5,692 nucleotides of DNA, taken from assembly GCA_030618475.1 (NCBI GenBank), contig JAUXDG010000193.1:1-5692 (forward strand), given 5' to 3'. The stretch comes from Gammaproteobacteria bacterium. GTDB taxonomy: Bacteria > Pseudomonadota > Gammaproteobacteria > DSM-19610. This document shows, in pieces, positions 1 through 5,573 of this stretch (its first letter is position 1; each line of letters begins with the position of its first letter). The position numbers were made by a program, and so were the translations under genes. The notes under the pieces were generated by a model. The model searched no databases and was not told the DNA's origin. It saw only the letters and a program-made list of their open reading frames with translations.

Positions 1-138
1 TAAAGGGGCAATCCACTGTTCATAGGCAAGAACGGTGGGAAGAGTCCCAAGATCGATATCATCGTGAGCTCGATCAGCGCAGAGACTTTGTTGAGCAATT
101 ATTGTTTGTGTCAGAACAAGAGTCTCAAAAATCTTGTT
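1..138 (-). other. Left-edge stretch without a supported gene; open frame without an ATG
   Basis: Past the cytochrome stop there is no confident gene. On the minus strand one frame is open for 46 codons from 138 to the left edge, after a TAG at 141-139. It includes residues reading DIDLGTLPTVLAYEQW and has no ATG, GTG or TTG start. A second frame has an ATG at 62 with no clear Shine-Dalgarno site. It could be the head of a broken or oddly started gene continuing to the left, or chance. I recognise no family. Confidence 0.2.
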
Positions 139-140
139 CT
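113..140. repeat. Perfect 9-bp inverted repeat downstream of the operon
   Basis: AGAACAAGA (113-121) and TCTTGTTCT (132-140) form a perfect 9-bp inverted repeat around a 10-nt spacer, 25 nt past the cytochrome stop. In the minus transcript it could form a hairpin at the operon end, but no U-run follows. It could be a factor-assisted termination or stability element, or a protein-binding palindrome. Confidence 0.5.
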
Positions 141-164
141 AATCCCTGTATTTCCTTGGTTCCT

Positions 165-1322
165 TCAGTTGACACAGTCATGAGGCAGGATTGTCTCGAA
201 TAAAACAAAACTACGTGTTTCGGCAATTGATTTTTCCTGTTTAATGAGATCACGAGCCGGACCGTCTTCCAGTTCCTCCAGCACGATCGGAAAAACCTTT
301 TCATGATAGAACCATTCCGGTTCGACGACGATCCGAAATTGAACCGCGTTGCCGCAACTGCCGCCCTCTTGCCAGGGAATACTTAGCGTCGCAGTTGCAC
401 CCGGTTCCAGTCTTGTGTCGCTGTGTTCGATCCAGCGCCCGTTGTCGATTGTCATTTGCCGCTGCAGGACTTTTTCATGATATCCGTCGGGCAATGGGCG
501 ACCGTCTGAGTTGAGAAGAAGACCGGTCAACCGTACCCGCGGCACGATGTAGGTCGGAAATCGATGGCCGATGCCTGTCGATCGGACAACGAGAACCGCA
601 GCCGCCCCGGTTGCATGGGGTGTGATTGTGAGCCCCTGACGGACCATGTCTGGATCATGAATGCCGCTGAACAGATGTGCTTGGTTGGGCATGTGACAGC
701 TCTGGCAAGTCCGGCCTTGTTCGGGATACGGGCTGTCAAGCCATTCGCGGTAGGTGTCTTGCAACGGCTTTCCGTTGACGGACAAAGCCGTATCGAATTG
801 ATGGCATGCGGAGCAGAACCGGCTGTCGCGAAGAAAAGGTTCGATCCGGACACGGTCATGGACCCGCGGCCCTGCTTGGGCCGGTGAGGCGGACGGAGCG
901 TTCAATACGCCGTCGCGAAGATGGCAGGCGGCACAAAAAACACCGTGCCGGGCCAGGAGATCGGTTCGGTGCCCCTCCATGTCCGCGGCAAGCGTCTCGA
1001 GTTCGGCCTGGAACAATGGTTCCTGCTGGTCGGCCATCGGCGCGTGGCAGTTTAGGCAGCTGGTGGCGTCCGCTTCGGCATAATCTACGATTTGACCGAG
1101 CAGACCTGGAGAGAATGCTTGGGCATGTCGGCTGCGGGACCAATCTGTGTATTTATCCGTATGGCAGGCACCACATTCTTCGGGCGCCGGCGGCGACGGG
1201 TTCTGGAATGGAATCGGTGTGTCCCAGTAGTCCTCTGTAATCCGACTTTGGTCGGCTCGACAATGGATGGTGATAGGCAGGAGCACGATCGAGATCAGGA
1301 AGAGACGGTGCCATCTAATCAT
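165..1322 (-). CDS. Secreted pentaheme c-type cytochrome (cytochrome c554-like multiheme family)
   Basis: A 385-residue protein probably acting as a periplasmic electron carrier or redox enzyme. Five CxxCH heme-binding motifs are visible: CGACH (50-54), CLNCH (89-93), CAACH (130-134), CSACH (170-174) and CQSCH (206-210). Residues 7-20 form a hydrophobic signal core after a basic N-terminus, with likely cleavage near A23. Cys21 lies near that site, but the preceding ITIH is a poor lipobox, so I favour a soluble periplasmic protein. The WSRSRHAQAF stretch (61-70) just after heme 1 is like that in the cytochrome c554 family. Residues 230-385 have no heme site and contain GIGHRFPT (250-257), an element I associate with the heme-free C-terminal part of such cytochromes. 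The ATG at 1322 has GGGGGAG only 3 nt upstream, and no other in-frame Met occurs before residue 95. It is the last gene of the operon, 80 nt after the permease gene. The multiheme assignment is firm; the electron partner and substrate are unknown. Confidence 0.93.
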   Translation of the reverse strand: MIRWHRLFLISIVLLPITIHCRADQSRITEDYWDTPIPFQNPSPPAPEECGACHTDKYTDWSRSRHAQAFSPGLLGQIVDYAEADATSCLNCHAPMADQQEPLFQAELETLAADMEGHRTDLLARHGVFCAACHLRDGVLNAPSASPAQAGPRVHDRVRIEPFLRDSRFCSACHQFDTALSVNGKPLQDTYREWLDSPYPEQGRTCQSCHMPNQAHLFSGIHDPDMVRQGLTITPHATGAAAVLVVRSTGIGHRFPTYIVPRVRLTGLLLNSDGRPLPDGYHEKVLQRQMTIDNGRWIEHSDTRLEPGATATLSIPWQEGGSCGNAVQFRIVVEPEWFYHEKVFPIVLEELEDGPARDLIKQEKSIAETRSFVLFETILPHDCVN

Positions 1323-1325
1323 CGT

Positions 1326-1332
1326 CTCCCCC
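1326..1332 (-). promoter_or_regulatory. Ribosome binding site of the pentaheme cytochrome gene
   Basis: On the minus strand GGGGGAG ends 3 nt before the ATG at 1322. The spacing is shorter than usual but the purine run is strong, and no other start codon competes. It supports the chosen start. Confidence 0.55.
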
Positions 1333-1355
1333 GTCTTGATTCCTGATTATTTTCC

Positions 1356-1378
1356 GCACGCGAGCGGCGATCGCATGC
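1356..1378 (-). repeat. Intergenic RNA hairpin between permease and cytochrome genes
   Basis: In the minus-strand transcript GCATGCGA pairs with TCGCGTGC over 8 bp (one U-G wobble) around a 7-nt loop. On the plus strand the same position would be a C-A mismatch, so the helix fits the operon transcript better. No U-run follows it (GGAAAATAATC comes next), so it is not a classical intrinsic terminator. It may stabilise the upstream mRNA or separate expression of the permease and the cytochrome. Confidence 0.5.
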
Positions 1379-1402
1379 GACTGCCTGTCCGGTTTTTCTT
1401 TG

Positions 1403-2833
1403 TCAGGTGGCTTCAGGTACCGATTCACCGGCCACGGCATCGGCATCCTCGCCATACAGCGACCGGCAGACGAGCTGATCGGTGTTTTGTCGCAACAGGT
1501 CGGGGAAGGACACATTCAGGAACCGCCAGCCGGAGACGAAGGAGAAGACCAGGATGGCGATTATGAGACCGCTGTAGCCCCAGGCCCAGGTGATTTCGTC
1601 GCTGCCGAAAGTATAGGCGAGATATTCGGGAATAGTGATGAAGTATGTCAGTGTTTCGCCGAATACTACCGCGTCGATCTGCTCCTTGAAAAAAGTGTAG
1701 GGGAGATAGCCGATATAGAAGCCAGGCAGGGCGGCCAGGGCCGTTGCATAGCCCAGACCCAGGCGGGCGTAGGTACGCACTTCACAGCCGATCATGAACA
1801 CCGCCCCTATGGCCAACAGCGGACCACCGAGGATGTGGCCCCAATAAAGCCCCGCATCGCCTGCTTCACCAACCGCATTGGGCATGAGACCGAAGCCACT
1901 GGTCCAGGCATACATCAGGAACAGGTTGAAAACGACGATGGCCACCATGAAGCCCTGAAGCGGCAGCAGACTGCGGAACATCAGGTAGGTTGAGTAGGGA
2001 ACACCGCGCTTGATATAGAAGCTCGGTTTCGAGAACACCGCTTCCGGCGCCATGACCGAGCACTCGGTGCCGAAGCCGCATTTCGCGATCCCAAACCCGA
2101 GCAGCAGACCGGACAGCATCAGCCAGGCGATGTTCCAGCCCAGCTCTGCTATGCCACCGTCGATTTGGTAGGTGAAGATTGCGTAGTAGAGCGGCATGGC
2201 GAAAAACACGATCAGTAACAGGTTCAGCAGCAGGCGCAGCGGATCTAAAAGGGGCTTGTAGGTCGGCACATAACCGGGATTGGGATTGTAGCGATCATCG
2301 CAATGGCGTTTTGCGACTTCCAGCGTATCCTGGTGCCGGAAATGACCGCCGAGGCCAATCTTCATGGAAAACATGAAGGCCAGGAAAGCGAAAGGAATGC
2401 CGGCCAGCAATACCACCCAGCTGGCAATACTCATGGCCGGGATACCGCCAAGGAAGTGATGGGTCGTACAGCCGCCGGCAATCCGGGTGCCGAAAGAGAA
2501 TATCATTCCGCCGGTGAAAGACAACAACAGCATTCGCCACGGATAATGAACCCAGGCACGAGATTCCTTCTCGGCGACCGCGACCAGACGTGCCCCCAGC
2601 ACGGCACCGATGATCACCCAGTGGATACCCGGTTCGTAAACCCGGCCCACCCAGTCGATTCCGAACAGGAACTGCTCGCTAACCGCGAACATTTGGGCGA
2701 AACCGGTGGTAACGACAATGAACATTTCGTAATCGGTGCCGATATAGAACACGATCTCGGCTAACCCGACAAACAGTCCACCCAGCCAGAAAGGCCATTG
2801 TTGGGTCCAGAACAATTTTGCTGCTATTTTCAT
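1403..2833 (-). CDS. YeeE/YedE (TsuA-type) sulfur-compound permease
   Basis: A 476-residue polytopic inner-membrane protein with roughly ten hydrophobic segments. It carries the cysteine-containing membrane motifs of the YeeE/YedE family, whose characterised member TsuA imports thiosulfate using conserved membrane cysteines. Visible here are TRIAGGCTTHH (116-125, Cys122), GFGIAKCGFGTEC (246-258, Cys252 and Cys258) and FMIGCEVRTYARLG (346-359, Cys350). The family more often has CTSGH where this protein has CTTHH. A hydrophilic loop at about 160-196 joins the two halves. I chose the start at 2833 rather than the longer frame from 2917. It has a strong GGGAGGA site 5 nt upstream, while the extra 28 residues are arginine-rich, non-hydrophobic and overlap another frame with coding features. 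It sits between the tandem rhodanese and the pentaheme cytochrome. Thiosulfate, polysulfide or selenium compounds are possible substrates; the sequence does not decide. No TusA-like gene follows it in the window. Confidence 0.9.
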   Translation of the reverse strand: MKIAAKLFWTQQWPFWLGGLFVGLAEIVFYIGTDYEMFIVVTTGFAQMFAVSEQFLFGIDWVGRVYEPGIHWVIIGAVLGARLVAVAEKESRAWVHYPWRMLLLSFTGGMIFSFGTRIAGGCTTHHFLGGIPAMSIASWVVLLAGIPFAFLAFMFSMKIGLGGHFRHQDTLEVAKRHCDDRYNPNPGYVPTYKPLLDPLRLLLNLLLIVFFAMPLYYAIFTYQIDGGIAELGWNIAWLMLSGLLLGFGIAKCGFGTECSVMAPEAVFSKPSFYIKRGVPYSTYLMFRSLLPLQGFMVAIVVFNLFLMYAWTSGFGLMPNAVGEAGDAGLYWGHILGGPLLAIGAVFMIGCEVRTYARLGLGYATALAALPGFYIGYLPYTFFKEQIDAVVFGETLTYFITIPEYLAYTFGSDEITWAWGYSGLIIAILVFSFVSGWRFLNVSFPDLLRQNTDQLVCRSLYGEDADAVAGESVPEAT

Positions 2834-2838
2834 CTGGT

Positions 2839-2845
2839 TCCTCCC
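2839..2845 (-). promoter_or_regulatory. Ribosome binding site fixing the permease start
   Basis: GGGAGGA on the minus strand, 5 nt before the ATG at 2833. It is a near-ideal Shine-Dalgarno sequence and argues against the upstream in-frame ATG at 2917. It lies just after the TAA (2850-2848) that closes the CxxCH-containing frame extending from the tandem rhodanese. Confidence 0.8.
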
Positions 2846-2847
2846 GG

Positions 2848-2955
2848 TTAAACAGCGATCACGGGTCGGTTCGCGGTTGGCCCATTGCCTGCGTGAAGGT
2901 GGCAGACCGTGCACCACACAACCGGACGGACATCAGAGGTCTTCTCGGAACCACC
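2848..2955 (-). pseudogene. In-frame CxxCH-containing extension downstream of the tandem rhodanese stop
   Basis: After the TGA stop of the tandem rhodanese the same frame stays open for 35 codons and then ends in TAA. The peptide begins GGSEKTSDVR and contains WCTVCHLHAGNGP, a CxxCH heme-attachment motif followed by a Gly-rich stretch as in small class I cytochromes c. The TAA is 14 nt before the permease ATG, a typical within-operon spacing, whereas the rhodanese TGA leaves an unusually long 122-nt gap. It lacks its own signal peptide and has no ATG; a GTG lies just before the motif. It could be a C-terminal heme tail cut off by a nonsense mutation, a readthrough extension, a sequencing error at the TGA, the relic of a deleted cytochrome gene, or chance. 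Only the open frame and the motif are directly seen. Confidence 0.4.
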
Positions 2956-4023
2956 TCAGTCGCGTTCCAGTGACGTGAGCGGCATTCTTTCCAACGTCCA
3001 TTCATGCATGGAGCCGTCATAAAGGCGCACATCGGGATTGCCGAGGAGCTCGCTCATCACGAACCAGCCCACGCTCGCCATAATGCCCGAGTTGCAGTAG
3101 ACGGTGGTCGGAGTATCCGGGTTGGCGCCAAACAGAGTCAGGATCTGCAGGAGGGCATCCTTGTCGAACAGGACCGCGACCGGGCCGACGTCATTGCTCA
3201 GCACGGTCATCGGTACGTTCCTGGCGCCCGGAATGTGGCCGTACCACTGCGGATCGACGGACGCGATCGCGCGTGCCACGCCGAGATAACCGGCCGGTTC
3301 CCGCACATCCAACAGTTGTCCACTGCTGCTTTCGCTGATCGTCTTGACATCAGTGAGAACAGCCACCATCTCCGCTCGCCCGGGTCCGGCCGAGAAGTTG
3401 CCGCGTCGGCTTCGCGAGCGGCCGAGCTTCACTCTTCGACCGGACTGCATCCAGGCCGCGGTGCCGCCGTCGAGAATCGCCACCTCATCATGGCCATAGT
3501 ATTTCAGTGTGAAGTAGAGGCGGGCGGCCATGGCGGTCTCTATGGCCTTTTCGCCCTTGTAGGCGATGACGATGGTGTTGTTCTTGTTGACACCGGACTT
3601 CTGCATCAGGCGTTCGAAATCTGCGCGGGCCGGCAGCCAGCCATCGGTCTTATGACCGGCGACCGACCGCTGCGTGGTCAACAGGCTCCAGCGGACCAGG
3701 ACGGCACCGGGAATGTGACCGGCCACCGGTTCCACCTCCTTGCCCTTGGCTCCGGCACCACAGGGATTGACGGGGGAACCACCCCTGGAGCGCTTGCTGA
3801 AGCTATTCACATCAGCGCGTACATCCAAGAGGATGACTTTCTTGAGGTTCTTGTCCAGCCAATCGACATCGACCAGCGGCCCCGGCAACAGCCCTGCTTG
3901 CGCGGCGCTGGCTGCAATGAACAGACCGAAAGCAACAGCCACGCCGCTGAGGACGGTCATGTCCACGCGGGGCAGCACGCTGCCGAAATAGGTTTCCAAA
4001 CCCTTCACATGCCATAGAGTCAT
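2956..4023 (-). CDS. Secreted tandem-domain rhodanese (thiosulfate/3-mercaptopyruvate sulfurtransferase family)
   Basis: A 355-residue two-domain sulfurtransferase. Residues 22-43 form a signal peptide ending in AQA, so the mature protein starts near G44 in the periplasm. Domain 1 (about 48-195) has LLDVRAD (65-71), GHIPGA (102-107) and LDGGTAAW (184-191). Where the catalytic cysteine would be it reads IAYKGEKA (153-160), so it is probably non-catalytic, as is usual in tandem rhodaneses. Domain 2 (about 220-350) has LLDVREP (237-243), GHIPGARNVP (262-271), the active loop YCNSGIMAS with Cys310, and LYDGSMHEW (334-342), a typical tandem-rhodanese end motif. A loop at 73-98 carries Cys88 and looks like an insertion. 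The ATG at 4023 has a moderate AAAGGG 11 nt upstream. The internal ATG at 3960 would shorten the signal peptide and has no clear site. It follows the triple rhodanese by 71 nt. The family transfers sulfane sulfur to thiol or cyanide acceptors; the physiological donor here is not known. Confidence 0.9.
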   Translation of the reverse strand: MTLWHVKGLETYFGSVLPRVDMTVLSGVAVAFGLFIAASAAQAGLLPGPLVDVDWLDKNLKKVILLDVRADVNSFSKRSRGGSPVNPCGAGAKGKEVEPVAGHIPGAVLVRWSLLTTQRSVAGHKTDGWLPARADFERLMQKSGVNKNNTIVIAYKGEKAIETAMAARLYFTLKYYGHDEVAILDGGTAAWMQSGRRVKLGRSRSRRGNFSAGPGRAEMVAVLTDVKTISESSSGQLLDVREPAGYLGVARAIASVDPQWYGHIPGARNVPMTVLSNDVGPVAVLFDKDALLQILTLFGANPDTPTTVYCNSGIMASVGWFVMSELLGNPDVRLYDGSMHEWTLERMPLTSLERD

Positions 4024-4094
4024 GATGACCGATACCCTTTCACGTTACTCAAACCCTTTCGGGTCGCCCCTGTAGTCGATTGCACCCGACCGGT

Positions 4095-5165
4095 TCAGTC
4101 AAGTGGCGTGACCACGGGCAGAGGTTGTTTCTTGAAAACGACTGCGGACTCCAGGAAATAAACCTTCATGTCGCTGCGCTTCATGTTGACGAAATCGAAT
4201 GCCTCACCGGCTCGTGCGCCGTTGGAACAGAAAAAGATGGTCGGCTTGTCGTTCGGCAGACCGGCAATCTGCGGCAGCAGGGTGTCGATCGGGATTACCC
4301 GGGCTGTGGCGAAGGTGCCATCGAGATCCACTTCACCCTGGTCACGAACGTCGATAAGGTAGACGTCCTCGGGGTGTTTGTTCAGCACGTCCATGAATGA
4401 GGCGATGGTGATGACACCCTCCTCGCCGCTTTCGCGAATGCTGAGTTCTTTCTGGCCGAAAGCCTCCTTCCAGGCGGGATAGCCGGCCTGGAACACCTTG
4501 GCGTTGGTGTATCCGAGAGCCTTGGCCTTTTCCGCACCTTTGGTGCTGAGCGGGCAGTGGTAACCACCGCAGTAGAAAATCAGTTCAGTGTCTTTGTTTT
4601 CCGGAAGACGGTCCTGGGACATGTCGAACCGGGTGGTCGGGATGTTGACGGCACCGGGGACATAGCCCTTGTTGAATTTGCGTGGCGGACGCGCATCGAC
4701 GACAACGGCAGTGCCCTTGTCCAAAGCCCCTTTCACATATTTCGCCGAGACCCCTGGCAGGCCACCATTGGCTGTCCAGTCGGGATAGCCGGTGGCGTAA
4801 ACCCGTATGTTCGTGTAACCGAGCGTTTCCGCCTTGAACGCTGACTTGTGGCTCAACGGGCACGTGATCCCGCCACAGTAGAAAATCAGCAGGCTCGATT
4901 TGTCTTCGGGCAGAAGATCAGTCTGACTGTCGAAAAGGGTATTCGAAATATTGATGGCAACCGGAATGTGGCCTTTGTCGAATTTCCGGGCGGGGCGGGA
5001 ATCGACGATTACGACACCCTCGCGGCGCGGAACGCTTGCCTGGTCTTCGACAAATTCGAAATCCACTATCTTGGGATAGGTCTTGAATCCCTCCGAATCG
5101 GCGGTGGACCCGGTCGCGGTAAGTGCGAACACCACCGCCAGGACACTGATGTTGACAGCTTTCAT
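4095..5165 (-). CDS. Secreted triple-rhodanese-domain sulfurtransferase
   Basis: A 356-residue protein with a signal peptide (hydrophobic core 5-18, cleavage near A22) followed by three rhodanese-like domains. Domain 1 (about 32-135) has VDSRPARKF (54-62), GHIPVAINI and the loop YCGGITCPLS with Cys97 and Cys102. Domain 2 (about 140-236) closely repeats it: VDARPPRKF (156-164), GYVPGAVNI and YCGGYHCPLS with Cys199 and Cys204. Domain 3 (about 250-350) is more diverged, with LIDVRDQGE (270-278) and FFCSNGARAGE, Cys313. All three loops keep the presumed persulfide-forming cysteine. In E. coli YnjE, also a secreted three-domain rhodanese, only the last domain is catalytic. Domains 1 and 2 look like a tandem duplication. 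The ATG at 5165 has AAAGGAG 7 nt upstream. It is the first gene of the operon, behind an FNR-like box. Its likely role is binding or relaying sulfane sulfur in the periplasm; substrate and acceptor are not shown by the sequence. Confidence 0.92.
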   Translation of the reverse strand: MKAVNISVLAVVFALTATGSTADSEGFKTYPKIVDFEFVEDQASVPRREGVVIVDSRPARKFDKGHIPVAINISNTLFDSQTDLLPEDKSSLLIFYCGGITCPLSHKSAFKAETLGYTNIRVYATGYPDWTANGGLPGVSAKYVKGALDKGTAVVVDARPPRKFNKGYVPGAVNIPTTRFDMSQDRLPENKDTELIFYCGGYHCPLSTKGAEKAKALGYTNAKVFQAGYPAWKEAFGQKELSIRESGEEGVITIASFMDVLNKHPEDVYLIDVRDQGEVDLDGTFATARVIPIDTLLPQIAGLPNDKPTIFFCSNGARAGEAFDFVNMKRSDMKVYFLESAVVFKKQPLPVVTPLD

Positions 5166-5172
5166 CCTTATT

Positions 5173-5179
5173 CTCCTTT
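5173..5179 (-). promoter_or_regulatory. Ribosome binding site of the triple rhodanese gene
   Basis: AAAGGAG on the minus strand, 7 nt before the ATG at 5165. It is a strong, well-spaced site that confirms the start and the intact signal peptide. Confidence 0.8.
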
Positions 5180-5226
5180 GTAAACGGCGCTGATGGTTGG
5201 GGCAGCATTAAATTCGATTATTTTGA

Positions 5227-5241
5227 ATAGCGTTATGTATC
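5227..5241 (-). promoter_or_regulatory. Putative -10 region and transcription start of the operon
   Basis: On the minus strand GATACATAAC contains TACATA (5239 to 5234), a modest -10 match in AT-rich DNA. A start near 5227 would give a leader of about 62 nt and put the FNR-like palindrome at -41.5. The -10 hexamer alone is weak; the call rests on this spacing. Confidence 0.4.
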
Positions 5242-5261
5242 AAATGAGATTTCTTGTGTCA

Positions 5262-5275
5262 TTGATGTACGTCAA
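5262..5275 (-). promoter_or_regulatory. FNR/ANR-like regulator binding site
   Basis: The minus strand reads TTGACGTACATCAA, a near-perfect palindrome that matches the FNR consensus TTGAT-N4-ATCAA at 9 of 10 defined bases. Its centre (5268.5) is 41.5 nt upstream of the predicted start near 5227, the standard class II activating position for FNR/CRP-family proteins. It suggests induction of the operon under low oxygen or by a related CRP/FNR-family redox regulator. Confidence 0.6.
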
Positions 5276-5301
5276 TATGGGGGCAAATAGCGCGTGAAAA
5301 T

Positions 5302-5562
5302 ATGGGCAATTACTTATGGATTTGTAATTGTCATGAATTATATCCATTACCAATGCCCAACAATGAACCGAACAGCTTTGTGCTACAGGCACACAGCCAG
5401 CCACCAGCCACCCTGTCGCTGTACCTGAGCGACACTGTCAGCGATCCGGCCGAGCGAAAGCTGGCGACAACAGGAATGGGGGCGTATGTCGCCGATCATC
5501 ACAAGTGTCTCAATGACCGCTTTACCGCTCTAACCTGCCGTTCACCAATCTTTTGCGACTGA
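5302..5562 (+). CDS. Possible small hypothetical ORF, unrecognised
   Basis: An 86-codon open frame on the plus strand, divergent from the operon, ending 11 nt before the putative intron 5' end. I recognise no family. It has no signal peptide, no membrane segment and no obvious Shine-Dalgarno site before its ATG. Its cysteines (residues 8, 10, 69, 79 and 85) form no known motif except that CNCH at 8-11 is one residue too short for a CxxCH heme site. It may be a chance frame, or a 5' piece of a gene interrupted by the element to its right. Confidence 0.2.
   Translation: MGNYLWICNCHELYPLPMPNNEPNSFVLQAHSQPPATLSLYLSDTVSDPAERKLATTGMGAYVADHHKCLNDRFTALTCRSPIFCD
5414..5434. repeat. Perfect 7-bp inverted repeat
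   Basis: TGTCGCT and AGCGACA face each other across a 7-nt spacer, immediately followed by a competing short palindrome GACACTGTC (5431-5439). It lies inside the weak plus-strand ORF, so the DNA here may be structured rather than coding. No T-run follows. Confidence 0.4.
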
Positions 5563-5573
5563 CTCCTTTTGGC

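Noticed and set aside
1254..1269. Lipoprotein signal (Cys21) in the pentaheme cytochrome
   Set aside because: The residues before Cys21 (ITIH) do not fit the lipobox pattern, where small residues precede the cysteine; cleavage after A23 is more plausible.
1400..1993. Plus-strand open frame of 197 codons opposite the permease gene
   Set aside because: It is antisense to the permease; its composition is low-hydrophobicity and motif-free, as expected from the complement of membrane-protein codons.
2834..2917. N-terminal extension of the permease from the ATG at 2917
   Set aside because: The extra 28 residues are arginine-rich and unlike a membrane protein start. The ATG at 2833 has a near-ideal ribosome binding site, and the same DNA in another frame carries the CxxCH-containing extension.
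3004..4017. Long plus-strand open frame (337 codons) opposite the tandem rhodanese
   Set aside because: It is antisense to a gene with clear rhodanese motifs and a signal peptide. Its translation is His/Ala/Arg-rich with no recognisable domain, typical of a shadow frame in GC-rich coding DNA.
4040..4075. Terminator between the two rhodanese genes (ACCC-GAAA-GGGT hairpin in the minus transcript)
   Set aside because: The stem is only 4 bp with no U-run after it, so it should not stop transcription of the operon.
5380..5412. Short tandem repeat (CAGCCAC twice) suggestive of a repeat array
   Set aside because: Only two overlapping short copies are present; there is no regular repeat-spacer structure and no sign of a CRISPR array.
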